Source: Pseudoalteromonas sp. OOF1S-7 (GTDB lineage Bacteria > Pseudomonadota > Gammaproteobacteria > Enterobacterales > Alteromonadaceae). Taken from it: a stretch of DNA of 64,000 bases. Position 1 is the stretch's first letter. Each line of letters starts with the position of its first letter. The stretch covers positions 124,001 through 188,000 of the forward strand of contig NZ_JAKRFZ010000002.1 of NCBI RefSeq assembly GCF_022347765.1, given 5' to 3'. The position numbers were made by a program, and so were the translations under genes. The notes beneath the pieces are model-generated. The model was not told where the DNA came from, ran no database searches, and was given only the letters and a program-made list of their open reading frames with translations. This document shows positions 20,229 to 29,951 of this stretch, in pieces.

Positions 20229-21350
20229 TTAGTCAACCTCGTACGGCAGCACCAAGGTCACCGTATTTCCCCCGGCTGCATTTTCATTCAAAGATATGGT
20301 GAAATTCCCGCTGTACATAACGTCCAGTCTGGATTTGGCATTGTTCAGCCCGATGCCAAACCCCTTTACTGCCAGGCCATTATTGCCGGTCCCGCTGTCT
20401 GAAATTTCGATAACGAGTTGCTGCGCTCGCCGCTTGGCCGAGATGCTCACTTCTCCTCCCTGTTTACTGGGCTCAATGGCATACTTGATGGCATTTTCAA
20501 CCACAGGCTGACATAGCATATTCGGTACCAATGCCCTCAATGCCTCAGGGTCGAGTGTATAGCGCACTGACAAACGTGCACCAAAGCGCACTTTTTCTAT
20601 CGCCAGATACAGCTCGATGAGCTGAATTTCCTCTTGCAAAGAGATCCGGCTGTCCTCGGTGGCTTCAAGCGAGTGGCGGAAAAAATCACAGAGCTTGTCG
20701 AGCATTTCTGACGCCGCGTCGTTATCTTCTTTGAGGATCAAAGTTGAAATGGCATTCATGGTGTTAAACATAAAATGCGGATTAAGCTGATAACGCAGCA
20801 TTTGTAACTGTGCATCTTTTGCCTGTGTTTGGGCTCTTAGCAAGCGTTCGTGCTCTTTTTGCAATCGGCTGTTATAGAGCATGATAAAAAATATCGATGT
20901 CCAGACAAACATCGTGGTCAGTGAAAACAACAACCAGCCGCCAAACTCCAGCATGTTCCAGGCCTGATCCCAGCGCTGGTCGTGTACTATAACCTTATAG
21001 CTGGCGAGCTTGATGATGTTATAAATCAGGCCCAGCAAAGCCGCGGAAAGAAAACTGATAACGAGCGTGCGCTGCAATGGCTGATGAATGATCCTGCGGA
21101 TAAACAACCACTGTATAAGAGACAATGCAAAGCCGCTGAGACTCTCAACTGCGAGATTGATCACCTGTCCGGTGAGATTAAACCCGGGCGAGTCAAACTG
21201 CGGCTGAATGATTGCCAGAAACACCACAGCGGCATAACCAAGCCAGCCAGCAATTTGTAAGCTCCAGAATTGTTTAGACAAATGAGGTAGTGCAGAAGAC
21301 TCTGGCTCAAGCGGTGCCAGTTCAGCTTGTTGCGGTGTAAATACAGACAA
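20229..21350 (-). CDS. LytS/YpdA-type membrane sensor histidine kinase
   Basis: This 373-residue kinase has four membrane helices (~30-165) and a PF06580-type catalytic core: the phosphoacceptor motif YQLNPHFMFNTMNAIS, the N-box MLCQPVVENAIKYAIEPS and the G-box GFGIGLNNAKSRLD. There is no large extracellular domain, so the stimulus is probably sensed in or near the membrane. The apparent start is a TTG at 21350; no ATG or GTG with a ribosome site exists before the first helix, so the exact start is uncertain. The gene is paired with the LytTR regulator. Confidence 0.87.
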   Translation of the reverse strand: MSVFTPQQAELAPLEPESSALPHLSKQFWSLQIAGWLGYAAVVFLAIIQPQFDSPGFNLTGQVINLAVESLSGFALSLIQWLFIRRIIHQPLQRTLVISFLSAALLGLIYNIIKLASYKVIVHDQRWDQAWNMLEFGGWLLFSLTTMFVWTSIFFIMLYNSRLQKEHERLLRAQTQAKDAQLQMLRYQLNPHFMFNTMNAISTLILKEDNDAASEMLDKLCDFFRHSLEATEDSRISLQEEIQLIELYLAIEKVRFGARLSVRYTLDPEALRALVPNMLCQPVVENAIKYAIEPSKQGGEVSISAKRRAQQLVIEISDSGTGNNGLAVKGFGIGLNNAKSRLDVMYSGNFTISLNENAAGGNTVTLVLPYEVD

Positions 21351-21447
21351 AACAGTACTCAGAATCAGGCTCTATCCTGCGACACTCTAAAACTTTTTAA
21401 AAATTTAGCAAGCTAGCCTGAGCGCATTTCCCCGTTTAGAAACATAG

Positions 21448-21473
21448 AAAAAGGGCCATTACAGCCCTTTTTT
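21448..21473 (-). terminator. Rho-independent terminator of the M17 aminopeptidase gene
   Basis: AAAAAGGGC and GCCCTTTTT form a 9-base stem with a 7-base loop and T-runs on both strands. It lies 13 bases after the aminopeptidase stop and could act in both directions. Confidence 0.9.
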
Positions 21474-21485
21474 CAATTTAACAGC

Positions 21486-22853
21486 TTATGATGCATAGCG
21501 CTGTTCAAGGTAAGCAAAAGTGGCTCTTAATCCTAGTCCTTCGCCACCTACCGGTCTGCCCGGCAGCGATCGTAAGTTCCAGGCCATCACATCGAAATGC
21601 ACCCAGGGCGTCTGCTCTGGCTCAACAAACTCTTTAAGGTACAAAGCGGCGGTGATTGAACCACCAAACGGGGTTGACCCACAGTTCGCCATATCAGCTA
21701 CATCGCTCTTAAACAATGCCTTATACTGATCGAACAAAGGTAATTGCCAGATAGGATCCTGAAGCGCATTACCTTTGACAATCATCGCATTGGCGACTTC
21801 CTGATCGGTACTGTAGAAACCCGGCAACTCCGTGCCCAGCGCGATGCGGCAAGCGCCTGTCAATGTGGCGAAGTCGATCAGCAGATCGGGTTGCTCTGAT
21901 TGTGCCTCTGCCAGCGCATCACACAATACCAGTCGACCCTCAGCGTCTGTGTTATCAATCTCAACCGTCAAGCCTTTACGCGTTTGGATCACATCGCCCG
22001 GACGAAACGCATTACGCGAAACCGCATTCTCCACGGCGGGGATCAGTACCCGCAACCGCACTGGCAGATTGGCGGCCATGATCATATGCGCCAGACCCAG
22101 AACATGTGCGGCTCCGCCCATGTCTTTTTTCATATTACGCATGCCGGAAGCCGGTTTAAGATCCAGGCCACCCGAGTCAAAGCATACACCTTTACCAACC
22201 AAAGTCAGTTTAGGTGCACTTTCATCACCCCAGCTCAGATCCAACAACCGTGGTTTGTTTTCACTTGCTCTGCCCACCATATGAATGGTTGGGTAGTTGT
22301 GCTCCAGTAATTCATCACCAACGATCTGAGTAAACTGTGCACCAAACTGGTCCGCCATTTCTGTGCAGATCTCTGCCATGTGTTGCGGCATCATGTCTGC
22401 GGCTGGTGTGTTGACTAAATCTCTGACCAGATAGATTGCATTCGCCTGGTCCTGCAGTTTTTTCAACGTGGTTTCTGAAGCAATCGCCAGCTTTGCACTG
22501 GGTGCAGATACTTTCTTATACGCATCGAATGTATATGCGCCAAGCAAGTAACCAAGTGCAGCCTGTTCAACAAACGCCTCATCTCCTTGCAAACGATAGG
22601 TGCCTTGCGGCAGCTGGGATGGCAGGTCACCCGCCAACCACATATCATCCAGCGACTCAGCCAGACAAAGTACGGCGCTAATTTCACCGCTCTGGACATC
22701 TGGGATCAACAGCGTTTTTTGTGCTTTTTGTCTGGTGGCCAACGTGATATTTTTAGCTTGTGGCGCATTTTCCTCTAACCAATCGCTTAGCTGGCTTTCC
22801 TTTAAAAAATGTACCGGTATTCCTTGTGATGAGTGAACAAGTAAATGACTCAT
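21486..22853 (-). CDS. M17 leucyl aminopeptidase family protein
   Basis: This 455-residue cytoplasmic metallo-aminopeptidase carries the M17 signature NTDAEGRLVLCDAL and the metal-binding stretch VGKGVCFDSGGLDLKP, followed by MKKDMGGAAHVLG. The N-terminal half (~1-165) is the variable regulatory domain. M17 enzymes use two metals to remove N-terminal residues from peptides. I chose the ATG at 22853 (MSHLLVHSSQ) because AGAGG lies 5 bases upstream; the frame is open to 22895. It is a single-gene unit with a strong terminator. Confidence 0.92.
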   Translation of the reverse strand: MSHLLVHSSQGIPVHFLKESQLSDWLEENAPQAKNITLATRQKAQKTLLIPDVQSGEISAVLCLAESLDDMWLAGDLPSQLPQGTYRLQGDEAFVEQAALGYLLGAYTFDAYKKVSAPSAKLAIASETTLKKLQDQANAIYLVRDLVNTPAADMMPQHMAEICTEMADQFGAQFTQIVGDELLEHNYPTIHMVGRASENKPRLLDLSWGDESAPKLTLVGKGVCFDSGGLDLKPASGMRNMKKDMGGAAHVLGLAHMIMAANLPVRLRVLIPAVENAVSRNAFRPGDVIQTRKGLTVEIDNTDAEGRLVLCDALAEAQSEQPDLLIDFATLTGACRIALGTELPGFYSTDQEVANAMIVKGNALQDPIWQLPLFDQYKALFKSDVADMANCGSTPFGGSITAALYLKEFVEPEQTPWVHFDVMAWNLRSLPGRPVGGEGLGLRATFAYLEQRYAS

Positions 22854-22967
22854 ACATGCCTCTTGAATTACATAAACCTGACAAGAGAATACCAAGGTGG
22901 GGAGAATATTTCACTCACTGGATGCACAAAGCGAAGTAATAATGCAGGAATAGCGCGCCAGAGCTAC

Positions 22968-23348
22968 TTAATCAGATGATTCATCTTTGTTTTTAGGCTT
23001 TTTACTTATCGAGAACGAACTGGGTAACACATCGACTCCTAACCACTGACCAAGTTTAACAATGAGCGGAATCGTAATAGGCGCAAAAGGCAGCAAGGCA
23101 AAAACCCCCAGACCAAGTCCCTTTAATATATCAACAAATTGCTGATTCGCCGTCGCCAGCTCTTGTTTAGACACCCCACCATGTGGATAACGCTTATAAA
23201 TATCCAGCATTGTACGGGTTTCTTGCTTTTCCTGAGCCAGCGCTATTTTTAAACCAACCAGAGCGCGCTTTAGCCTTAACTGTTGGCGCTTTTTGCTGAT
23301 CCGTGCGACTCGAATGGGCGCTTTATGTACTACTTTAATTAATCGCAT
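22968..23348 (-). CDS. LETM1-like small protein
   Basis: This is a 126-residue protein with a very basic N-terminus (VARISKKRQQLRLKRAL), a central helical part, and a hydrophobic segment GVFALLPFAPITIPLIVKLG followed by LGVDVLPSSF. That last block closely resembles the membrane-anchor-to-ribosome-binding junction of mitochondrial LETM1 proteins (LVPF...VPF-MELLLP...LPSTF), so it is a short bacterial LETM1-like protein with one membrane segment. The bacterial members have no settled function. The acidic/basic tail (KKPKNKDESSD) is cytoplasmic by the positive-inside rule. No operon partner is visible. Confidence 0.6.
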   Translation of the reverse strand: MRLIKVVHKAPIRVARISKKRQQLRLKRALVGLKIALAQEKQETRTMLDIYKRYPHGGVSKQELATANQQFVDILKGLGLGVFALLPFAPITIPLIVKLGQWLGVDVLPSSFSISKKPKNKDESSD

Positions 23349-23792
23349 TCACGTACTTGGGAAATCTCAGTACTGCCAATACTAGCAGAAATAACAACTC
23401 GACGTTAGCCTACCGTGTTTGTATCAGCAGGCTCTAATTAATTAGTCTAATACTACACGAACCTGGACACTGGGTTGGTTAAATGAAGATTACAACAGTT
23501 CACATTTTGAACACTTCTGCACAAAAACCTGCTGTAGTACGCAATAATGATATTCCAGTTTGCCAATTCCCCCTCCGAAACGTCCCCATTAAAACACCAA
23601 AAATGAACACTTTTTGTACCACAAACAAAAAGTTATTGAAAAATTTGACCTTGTTAAATTCACTGCTACCTTTAATGTTGCAGTGAACATATTTGCAATT
23701 ATCTTTAATTAAGAGTACATAGCAAGTTAATTAAAGATATGTAACTTGTGTGCATTGTGAAAATGACAACATATAATAACTGGGGAAACAGG
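23349..23792. other. Gene-free AT-rich stretch upstream of TonB receptor
   Basis: This 444-base gap separates the divergent LETM1-like and TonB receptor genes, so it should carry promoters in both directions. The sequence is AT-rich with runs of A and T near 23620-23720. I see no convincing palindrome, regulatory site, RNA gene or small coding sequence. Confidence 0.5.
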
Positions 23793-26453
23793 ATGAAACT
23801 ACAAACAAACGCGCTCAGTCGTGCGATTAAATTTGCATTGGCGTCAACAGCGACAATGGGGTTAGCGGTGGCCAGTGTGCAGGCGGAAGAAGCTGACGCC
23901 GGTGCCGAAAACAAAAAAATAGAAAAGATTGCGGTCGTTGGTTCCCGCGCCGCGCCACGCTCAGTCGGTGACTCTCCGGTCCCTATCGATATTATCGGCG
24001 GTGATGATCTGAGCAAAGCTGGTGGCGATGACATGCTGGAATTGCTCAAAGGCTCAGTGCCCTCGCTAAACGTTCACGCTAACCCTATTAGTGACGCGGC
24101 CTCTTTGGTACGTCCCGCTAACCTGCGTGGCCTGCCAGCAGACTCAACCTTAATTTTACTTAACGGCAAACGCCGTCATCGCTCTTCCGTTATCGCCTTC
24201 TTAGGTGGTGGTATTAACGACGGTGCTCAGGGCCCGGACATTTCCGTGATCCCCAGTATTGCACTCAAGCAAGTTGAAGTACTGCGTGATGGCGCAGCGG
24301 CACAGTACGGTTCAGATGCCATCGCGGGGGTACTAAACTTTGTACTTAAAGATGCCTCTGAAGGCGGCAGTATCTCTGTCAAACAAGGTCAGTACTATGA
24401 AGGCGATGGTGACACAACGACTGTGGAAGGTAACATCGGCCTGCCCTTTACTGATCAGGGCTTTGCCAACCTGAGCTTTCAGTACAAAGAAGCCGATCCG
24501 ACCAGCCGCAGTGTTCAGCGCCCAGATGCGCAAGCATTTATGGATGCAGGCTTAGAGGGTGTACGCGATCCGGCCCAGGTTTGGGGTGCACCCGAGATCA
24601 ACGACGATATTTCCCTGTTTGGTAACGTTGGTCTTGAACTGACAAACGACTCACAGTTTTACATGTTCGGTAACTATTCAGAGCGTGATGTAAAAGGTGG
24701 CTTCTATTATCGTAACCCGACTACACGCCCTCAGGTATATGGTGGTGTGATCCGCAACGTGAATGGTGAACCGACCAGACGCCACCCTACAGATGAAGCA
24801 CAGCAAGCAGCTTGGGACGCAGCGACTCCGACGGTGTTAGTGGGCTCACTTGACGGCTACGACCAGCAAATAAACTGCCCTGTTGTTGAACTTCAGTCAA
24901 ACGGCCTGCCAGATCAAGCCGCCCTGGATTCGCTGGCGGCTGCAAACTGTTTTGCCTTCAACAATATTTTACCGGCCGGTTTCACGCCTTTCTTCGGTGG
25001 TAACATTACTGATACGTCACTGACCATAGGTACTAAAGGTGAGTTTACGGATGGTTTCATGAAAGGGGCGTATTATGATTTCAGCGGCTCAGTAGGTCGT
25101 AACGAATCACGCTACTTCATTACCAACACCATTAACGCTTCAATGGGTCCTGATACACCTATGGAGTTCAGCCCGGGTAAATACATCCAGCTTGAAAAGA
25201 ACTTTAATGCTGATTTCTCGAAGGGTTATGACTTTGACCTGGCCTATGATGTCAACATTGCTGGTGGCCTGGAGTGGAAAGAAGAAACATTCGAAGTTAT
25301 CCCGGGTGACGAAGCTTCCTTTATTGCCGGGCCGTTAACACAGCAAGGCTTTGGTATTGGCTCAAACGGCTTCCCTGGCTTTAAACCATCACAGGGAGGG
25401 GAATTTTCACGTCGCAGCTACGCAGCCTATGTGGATATTGAAACACCGTTTACCGAAGAGTTCCTGATGGGCTGGGCACTGCGTTACGAAGACTATGACA
25501 CCTTTGGCTCGACAACCAACTACAAAGTGACCTGGCAATATCATGTGACTGAAGATCTTGCACTGCGGGGGTCACTCAGCACGGGCTTCCGCGCCCCTAC
25601 GGTAGGTCAGGCGAATGTGAGTAACGTTCAGACAAACCTGAGCAGCGGTGTACTGGTTGACTCGGCACTGTTACCACCCACTAACCCCGTATCACAACTG
25701 CTTGGTGGTAGCGAGTTGCAGCCGGAAGAATCACAAAGTTATACCTTTGGTGCGGTCTATCAGTCGGGCGACTTGTTCCTGACAATTGACTACTACAACA
25801 TTGAGGTGGAAGACCGCCTGAGCCAGTCGAACAAAATTGATTTAACACTGGAGCAAAAGGCAGCGTTAAAAGCCGATGGTGTGCCAAACGTAGACAGCCT
25901 GGCGCAGGTCTCTTTCTTCACCAACGACTTTGATACGACAACTCAGGGTGTCGACATCGTCGCCAACTACTCGATGGACCTGTTAGGCGGTTTTGCCACC
26001 TTCAGTGCGGCCTATAACTGGAATGAGACTGAAGTTGACAAGTTCTCCGACATTACCGGTGATTTTAAAGTGGCGCGTCTGGAAAAAGACCTACCACAGC
26101 ACCGCGCAACTTACACCTGGACGCAACAATGGGAAAGCTTCTCAGGCTTCCTGCGTTACAACTACTATGGTGAATATCAGGGTGTACACGTAGATTATGA
26201 CGCAACGGCAATCATGGCCGATCCGTCCTTTACATTTGATGCTGAGTTAACTTACTTTGCAACTGAAAACATCAGCCTGACTGTCGGTGCGAACAACATC
26301 TTCGATCAGGATGCAGAGAAAGTTGTCGACTTCCTGGAAGATGGTAATACAGAGCTTACCCCCTCTAATACCTGGGGTGGTATCTACTATGAGACGTCTC
26401 CATATGGGATAAACGGTGGCTTTTACTACGTGAAAGCAACCTACACATTCTAA
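23793..26453 (+). CDS. TonB-dependent receptor
   Basis: This 886-residue receptor has signal peptide MKLQTNALSRAIKFALAS through SVQAEE. The plug contains IEKIAVVGSRAAPRSVGDSPVP, LRGLPADSTLILLNGKRRHRS and VLRDGAAAQYGSDAIAGVLN, split here for brevity, and the barrel ends in YYVKATYTF. This plug type (GSR-x-x-x-R-S-x-x-D-S-P-V-P) is frequent in Alteromonadales and sphingomonads and its ligands are mostly unknown. The ATG at 23793 follows GGGGA at 7-8 bases; the frame is open back to 23748. A strong terminator follows, so the downstream sulfotransferase gene is probably read by leakage or from its own promoter. Confidence 0.92.
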   Translation: MKLQTNALSRAIKFALASTATMGLAVASVQAEEADAGAENKKIEKIAVVGSRAAPRSVGDSPVPIDIIGGDDLSKAGGDDMLELLKGSVPSLNVHANPISDAASLVRPANLRGLPADSTLILLNGKRRHRSSVIAFLGGGINDGAQGPDISVIPSIALKQVEVLRDGAAAQYGSDAIAGVLNFVLKDASEGGSISVKQGQYYEGDGDTTTVEGNIGLPFTDQGFANLSFQYKEADPTSRSVQRPDAQAFMDAGLEGVRDPAQVWGAPEINDDISLFGNVGLELTNDSQFYMFGNYSERDVKGGFYYRNPTTRPQVYGGVIRNVNGEPTRRHPTDEAQQAAWDAATPTVLVGSLDGYDQQINCPVVELQSNGLPDQAALDSLAAANCFAFNNILPAGFTPFFGGNITDTSLTIGTKGEFTDGFMKGAYYDFSGSVGRNESRYFITNTINASMGPDTPMEFSPGKYIQLEKNFNADFSKGYDFDLAYDVNIAGGLEWKEETFEVIPGDEASFIAGPLTQQGFGIGSNGFPGFKPSQGGEFSRRSYAAYVDIETPFTEEFLMGWALRYEDYDTFGSTTNYKVTWQYHVTEDLALRGSLSTGFRAPTVGQANVSNVQTNLSSGVLVDSALLPPTNPVSQLLGGSELQPEESQSYTFGAVYQSGDLFLTIDYYNIEVEDRLSQSNKIDLTLEQKAALKADGVPNVDSLAQVSFFTNDFDTTTQGVDIVANYSMDLLGGFATFSAAYNWNETEVDKFSDITGDFKVARLEKDLPQHRATYTWTQQWESFSGFLRYNYYGEYQGVHVDYDATAIMADPSFTFDAELTYFATENISLTVGANNIFDQDAEKVVDFLEDGNTELTPSNTWGGIYYETSPYGINGGFYYVKATYTF

Positions 26454-26475
26454 CGACTTACTGTAACCCAGAAAC

Positions 26476-26510
26476 AAAGGGGGAAGTAGCTATAGCTATT
26501 TCCCCTTTTT
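26476..26510 (+). terminator. Rho-independent terminator after TonB receptor
   Basis: AAAGGGGGAAGTAGC pairs with the sequence ending GCTATTTCCCCTTTTT across a short ATA loop. This gives a long, nearly perfect stem followed by a T-run, 22 bases past the stop. Confidence 0.9.
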
Positions 26511-26546
26511 ATTTCTATCATGTATACAAAACTTTTTTAAAACCAC

Positions 26547-27992
26547 ATGTTACTGCTAGAAAGAGCCTCAGAATTACTCGAAGAAAACCGGCTACGCGAA
26601 GCCGAGTTTATGTTCAAGCAAGTCCTCAAACAGAACCCAAAAAACGGCAAGGCCCTGTTCGGTCTTGGCAGGATCTGTATGCGACTCGAACAGTATGACA
26701 ACGCCATTTATTATCTCAAACGCGCCTGTGAACACCTGCCTAAGATGCTCGATCCCCTCTATGCGCTGGCAGATGCTTTTGTCGCAGTTGGCTCTCCCGT
26801 TGATGCTAAAACGGTGCTCGAGTATACGCTCAGTGTTGCCCGACATAATGCTCAGGCCCACTACCATTTAGGTCAGTTTTACCTCGACTACGGTTTTATT
26901 GATAACGCACGTAGTGTGTTTGAGGCTGGTCTTGCCTGCCCTCACTCAGCCATCACCGTGTTTATGATCCATGAATTGATCAAACTCACCGAAGGCGAAA
27001 AACTCAATGAATATCTGGCGTTACTCGATACGCTTGATGGCGACCTGGAAAACCCTAGGCTGCATATTGTTACTCACTATGCCAAAGCAAACGCCTACGA
27101 AAAGCTAGCAAATATTGATGCTGCTTTTAGTCATTACCAGCAGGCAAATTCTGCTCAGCATGCGCTTTGTGATTTCCACACCTCAGCCATGCAACCTTTC
27201 TTCGACTATTTAAAAACTAGCTTTAACGAAGCGTACTTTGCCAAGCCCGCAGACAAGGTCAAAGCCACCTTTACACCCGTGTTTATCGTTGGCCTGCCCC
27301 GCACAGGTTCGACCTTGCTGGAGCAAATGCTTATCCAACATTCTCAGGTCGGCTCTATGGGCGAAAGCACAGTGATCAGCGACGATATTGTGCCCTACCT
27401 GAGTATGCGCAACGAAGCACCATTCCCGGATTGTACCAAAACACTCAGTACCTCTATGCTGGATCATTGCCGTAACTTATACGTCGATGAAATAAAACGG
27501 CATCGCGTTGCAGAAGAGGCAGTGATCAACAAGCTGCCGGCTAATTTCCAAAATATTGGCCTTATCTACAAACTGTTCCCCGATGCGCGCTTTATTCATA
27601 TGACCCGGGACTTTATGCCCAATGCATGGTCCGTATATAGCAACCACTTTGCTGAAGACGAGCCCTATTTCTGCTCTTTGCAGGAATATCAGCTCTACAG
27701 CGATATGACAGACGATGTAATGGCACACTTTAAAGCCATGTTGCCACGTAATATCCATACAATGAGCTACGAAAAGCTCCTTGAGGAGCCCGAGCGGGAG
27801 ATCCGCAAGGCACTCAACTTTATGTACCAAAAATACGAGCCGGAGTGTATGGAGTTTTATAAGAGCCACAAAGTAGTATCTACCCTGAGCAAAGCACAGG
27901 TGCGTAAACCACTTAACACAGCCCCGCTGGTAAACTGGAAAAAATTTGAGGCGCAGATCACCAAAGAGCTGGCTTCGCCCGACTCACACTGA
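26547..27992 (+). CDS. TPR-containing sulfotransferase family protein
   Basis: The 481-residue protein has about five tetratricopeptide repeats in residues 1-200 (for example NGKALFGLGRICMRLEQYDN and AQAHYHLGQFYLDYGFIDNA), then a sulfotransferase domain starting at ~246 with the PAPS 5'-phosphosulfate loop VGLPRTGSTLLEQML and a later HMTRDFMPNAWS segment. It would move a sulfonate group from PAPS to an unknown acceptor, with the TPRs binding a protein partner. TPR-sulfotransferase genes are often next to TonB receptor genes in related bacteria, as here. Its stop overlaps the convergent hydrolase pseudogene by 9 bases. Confidence 0.87.
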   Translation: MLLLERASELLEENRLREAEFMFKQVLKQNPKNGKALFGLGRICMRLEQYDNAIYYLKRACEHLPKMLDPLYALADAFVAVGSPVDAKTVLEYTLSVARHNAQAHYHLGQFYLDYGFIDNARSVFEAGLACPHSAITVFMIHELIKLTEGEKLNEYLALLDTLDGDLENPRLHIVTHYAKANAYEKLANIDAAFSHYQQANSAQHALCDFHTSAMQPFFDYLKTSFNEAYFAKPADKVKATFTPVFIVGLPRTGSTLLEQMLIQHSQVGSMGESTVISDDIVPYLSMRNEAPFPDCTKTLSTSMLDHCRNLYVDEIKRHRVAEEAVINKLPANFQNIGLIYKLFPDARFIHMTRDFMPNAWSVYSNHFAEDEPYFCSLQEYQLYSDMTDDVMAHFKAMLPRNIHTMSYEKLLEEPEREIRKALNFMYQKYEPECMEFYKSHKVVSTLSKAQVRKPLNTAPLVNWKKFEAQITKELASPDSH

Positions 27993-28898
27993 CGGGACCT
28001 GCCCGAACCGCTCGAACCAGGCCAGCAAGTCAGTAAACTGGTCCTGCCTTGCAGCGCTGTGGGTTAACATATTGATATGATCATAATCATGCTGATGTCC
28101 ATAGCGCCTTCCATAGACGACTATTTCCTGAATGCCGATACCCGACTCAGCCATAAATTGTTTGATGTCAATCGGCTGTGCCAGCGCTTTGTCTTTGACC
28201 CCGGCGATATGTAAGGTGGGTGGCAAAGCTCGCTCTTTGAGCGCCGCGGCGTAATCGAAACCATCATCGCTGTCTACCCACGGCAGGCGCTTTGCTCATT
28301 GAACACTCTGCGCATGAGACTTGCGCGTTTCATTGTCTGAGCCCCATTTAAGCCGTCTGGCAGGCAGGTAACCATGCTTTTTAACCTGCCAGAACGCCAG
28401 GGTATACCAGATAAGGTTGGCTTTAAGCAGCTTCTCCGGATGACGATTATAGAGACTGCGTTTTGTACCAAAGTACACATTGGCACTGACATGTTCAATT
28501 TCCTCAGGAAACCTGGCCAAAACACTATTTAATAGTACCCCACCCCATGAATGCGCAACCCAGAATTGAGGGCGTTTACCCGTTTTGGTCGTTATGAAGT
28601 GCAAAATAGCCGGAATATCTTCAACAATCGACTCCGTCTGACCATGTGTATCCGCTTTACTGATAGCAGGTTTGCTGTCCCCTCTGCCACGTAAATCAGC
28701 AACAAAACACTGATATCCCTGATCTGCCAGAAAAGGCGCTAACCCCTTATTGCTCTGGGTGTAAAAGATCCTTCCGTTTTCAACTGCACCATGTATGAAC
28801 AACACAGCCGGACCTGCTTTTTGTTCATGGTAAATATGGCGCAGGTGTAGCTGATGACCTTCGCTAACAGGCACATAGAGAGAGTTTTGTCTGATCAT
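27984..28898 (-). pseudogene. Alpha/beta hydrolase interrupted by an in-frame TGA
   Basis: From ATG 28898 the frame encodes 200 residues of an alpha/beta hydrolase: oxyanion loop FIHGAVENGR, FVADLRGRGDS, and nucleophile S117 in VAHSWGG. A TGA at 28298-28296 then stops translation. The same frame continues without any shift (AKRLPWVDSDDGFDYAAAL and so on) to 27984, and that part holds the likely catalytic Asp (GVKDKAL) and His (HDYDHINML). The two parts make one normal-length hydrolase of about 304 residues. A single TGG to TGA change explains the break. The shortened product would lack the acid and His of the triad and should be inactive. Recoding is not excluded but nothing suggests it. Confidence 0.85.
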
Positions 28899-29050
28899 GT
28901 CAAAGTATAGAGTTGTTTTTTAAACTCATCGTACCAGTGAGTCATAGCCATCGCAAGCGCACCCACCCAGTCAATAATGATAAAGGCGCAGCGTAACGCG
29001 GATAATTTAGATATAATGGCGCATTAATGTAGTAAGTAAAAAGTCAACCG

Positions 29051-29917
29051 ATGCATCCCAGAAACAAACACCTACATGGCTACGACTTTGTCCGCCTCTG
29101 CAAGGCAAGTCCAGCATTAAAGCAACACTTACTTAGCAACCCTCATGGTCATGACACCATAGACTTTAGCGATCGAAATGCCATCGTAGCACTGAACCAG
29201 GCGCTCCTTGCCAGCGACTACGGCATACAGTTCTGGCAACTACCTGAGCCATTTCTGTGCCCGCCAGTGCCCGGGCGTGCCGACTATATCCACGCGCTGG
29301 CGGATTTACTTGCCCAGGACAATCAGGGTGAAATCCCCACCGGCAAGCAGATCCGCTGTCTCGACATTGGAACCGGTGCCAACCTGATCTATCCGCTGCT
29401 CGGCCAGGCTGAGTATGGTTGGCAGTTTACCGGCTCAGACATCAACCCCATGGCAGTTTCAGTAGCGCAAACGCTGGCCAAAGCCAACGGGCTGGGGATC
29501 AAAATCAGACAACAAAAAAATCAGCACGCCATTTTCAGTGGCATCATAGGGGCAAAAGACAGTTATCACCTGACTATGTGTAACCCGCCTTTCCACGAAA
29601 GTGAAGAGGCTGCACAAGCTGGCACAGCGCGAAAATGGCGCAATCTGGGTAAATCACAACGATCCGAGAAGTTGAATTTTGGTGGTCATGCCCCTGAACT
29701 CTGGTGCCCGGGTGGTGAGCTGGCCTTCATTAAATCTATGATCGACGAAAGCCAGAATTTTGCTGAGCAGGTTGGCTGGTTCACCTCACTGGTCTCTAAA
29801 AAAGATAACCTGCCTGCATTGCAACAAGCCCTGCAAAAGGTCAAATCGCGTGATATCAAGGTGGTTAAAATGCAGCAAGGCCAAAAAACCAGTCGTTTTA
29901 TCGCCTGGCGCTTTTAA
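29051..29917 (+). CDS. rlmF: 23S rRNA (adenine-1618-N6)-methyltransferase RlmF
   Basis: This 288-residue SAM-dependent enzyme methylates N6 of A1618 in 23S rRNA. It begins MHPRNKHLHGYDF, the typical RlmF start, and has motif I CLDIGTGANLIYPLL (~115), the acidic end of strand 2 in GSDINPMAV, and the N6-adenine catalytic motif NPPFH (~180) followed by ESEEAAQAGTARK. The length fits the family. It is a single-gene unit, divergent from the broken hydrolase and convergent with tdk. Confidence 0.95.
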   Translation: MHPRNKHLHGYDFVRLCKASPALKQHLLSNPHGHDTIDFSDRNAIVALNQALLASDYGIQFWQLPEPFLCPPVPGRADYIHALADLLAQDNQGEIPTGKQIRCLDIGTGANLIYPLLGQAEYGWQFTGSDINPMAVSVAQTLAKANGLGIKIRQQKNQHAIFSGIIGAKDSYHLTMCNPPFHESEEAAQAGTARKWRNLGKSQRSEKLNFGGHAPELWCPGGELAFIKSMIDESQNFAEQVGWFTSLVSKKDNLPALQQALQKVKSRDIKVVKMQQGQKTSRFIAWRF

Positions 29918-29925
29918 CTAATATA

Positions 29926-29951
29926 CAGAGCTCAGAGTTTATTGAGCTCTG
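29926..29951. terminator. Possible bidirectional terminator between rlmF and tdk
   Basis: CAGAGCTCA and TGAGCTCTG are perfect 9-base arms with an 8-base loop. The left arm contains the tdk stop codon. There is no good T-tract on either side, so it is only a likely terminator. Confidence 0.5.

Noticed and set aside
28296..28298. TGA in the hydrolase as a selenocysteine codon
   Set aside because: The site is not a catalytic position of this fold and I saw no obvious recoding hairpin; a nonsense mutation is simpler.
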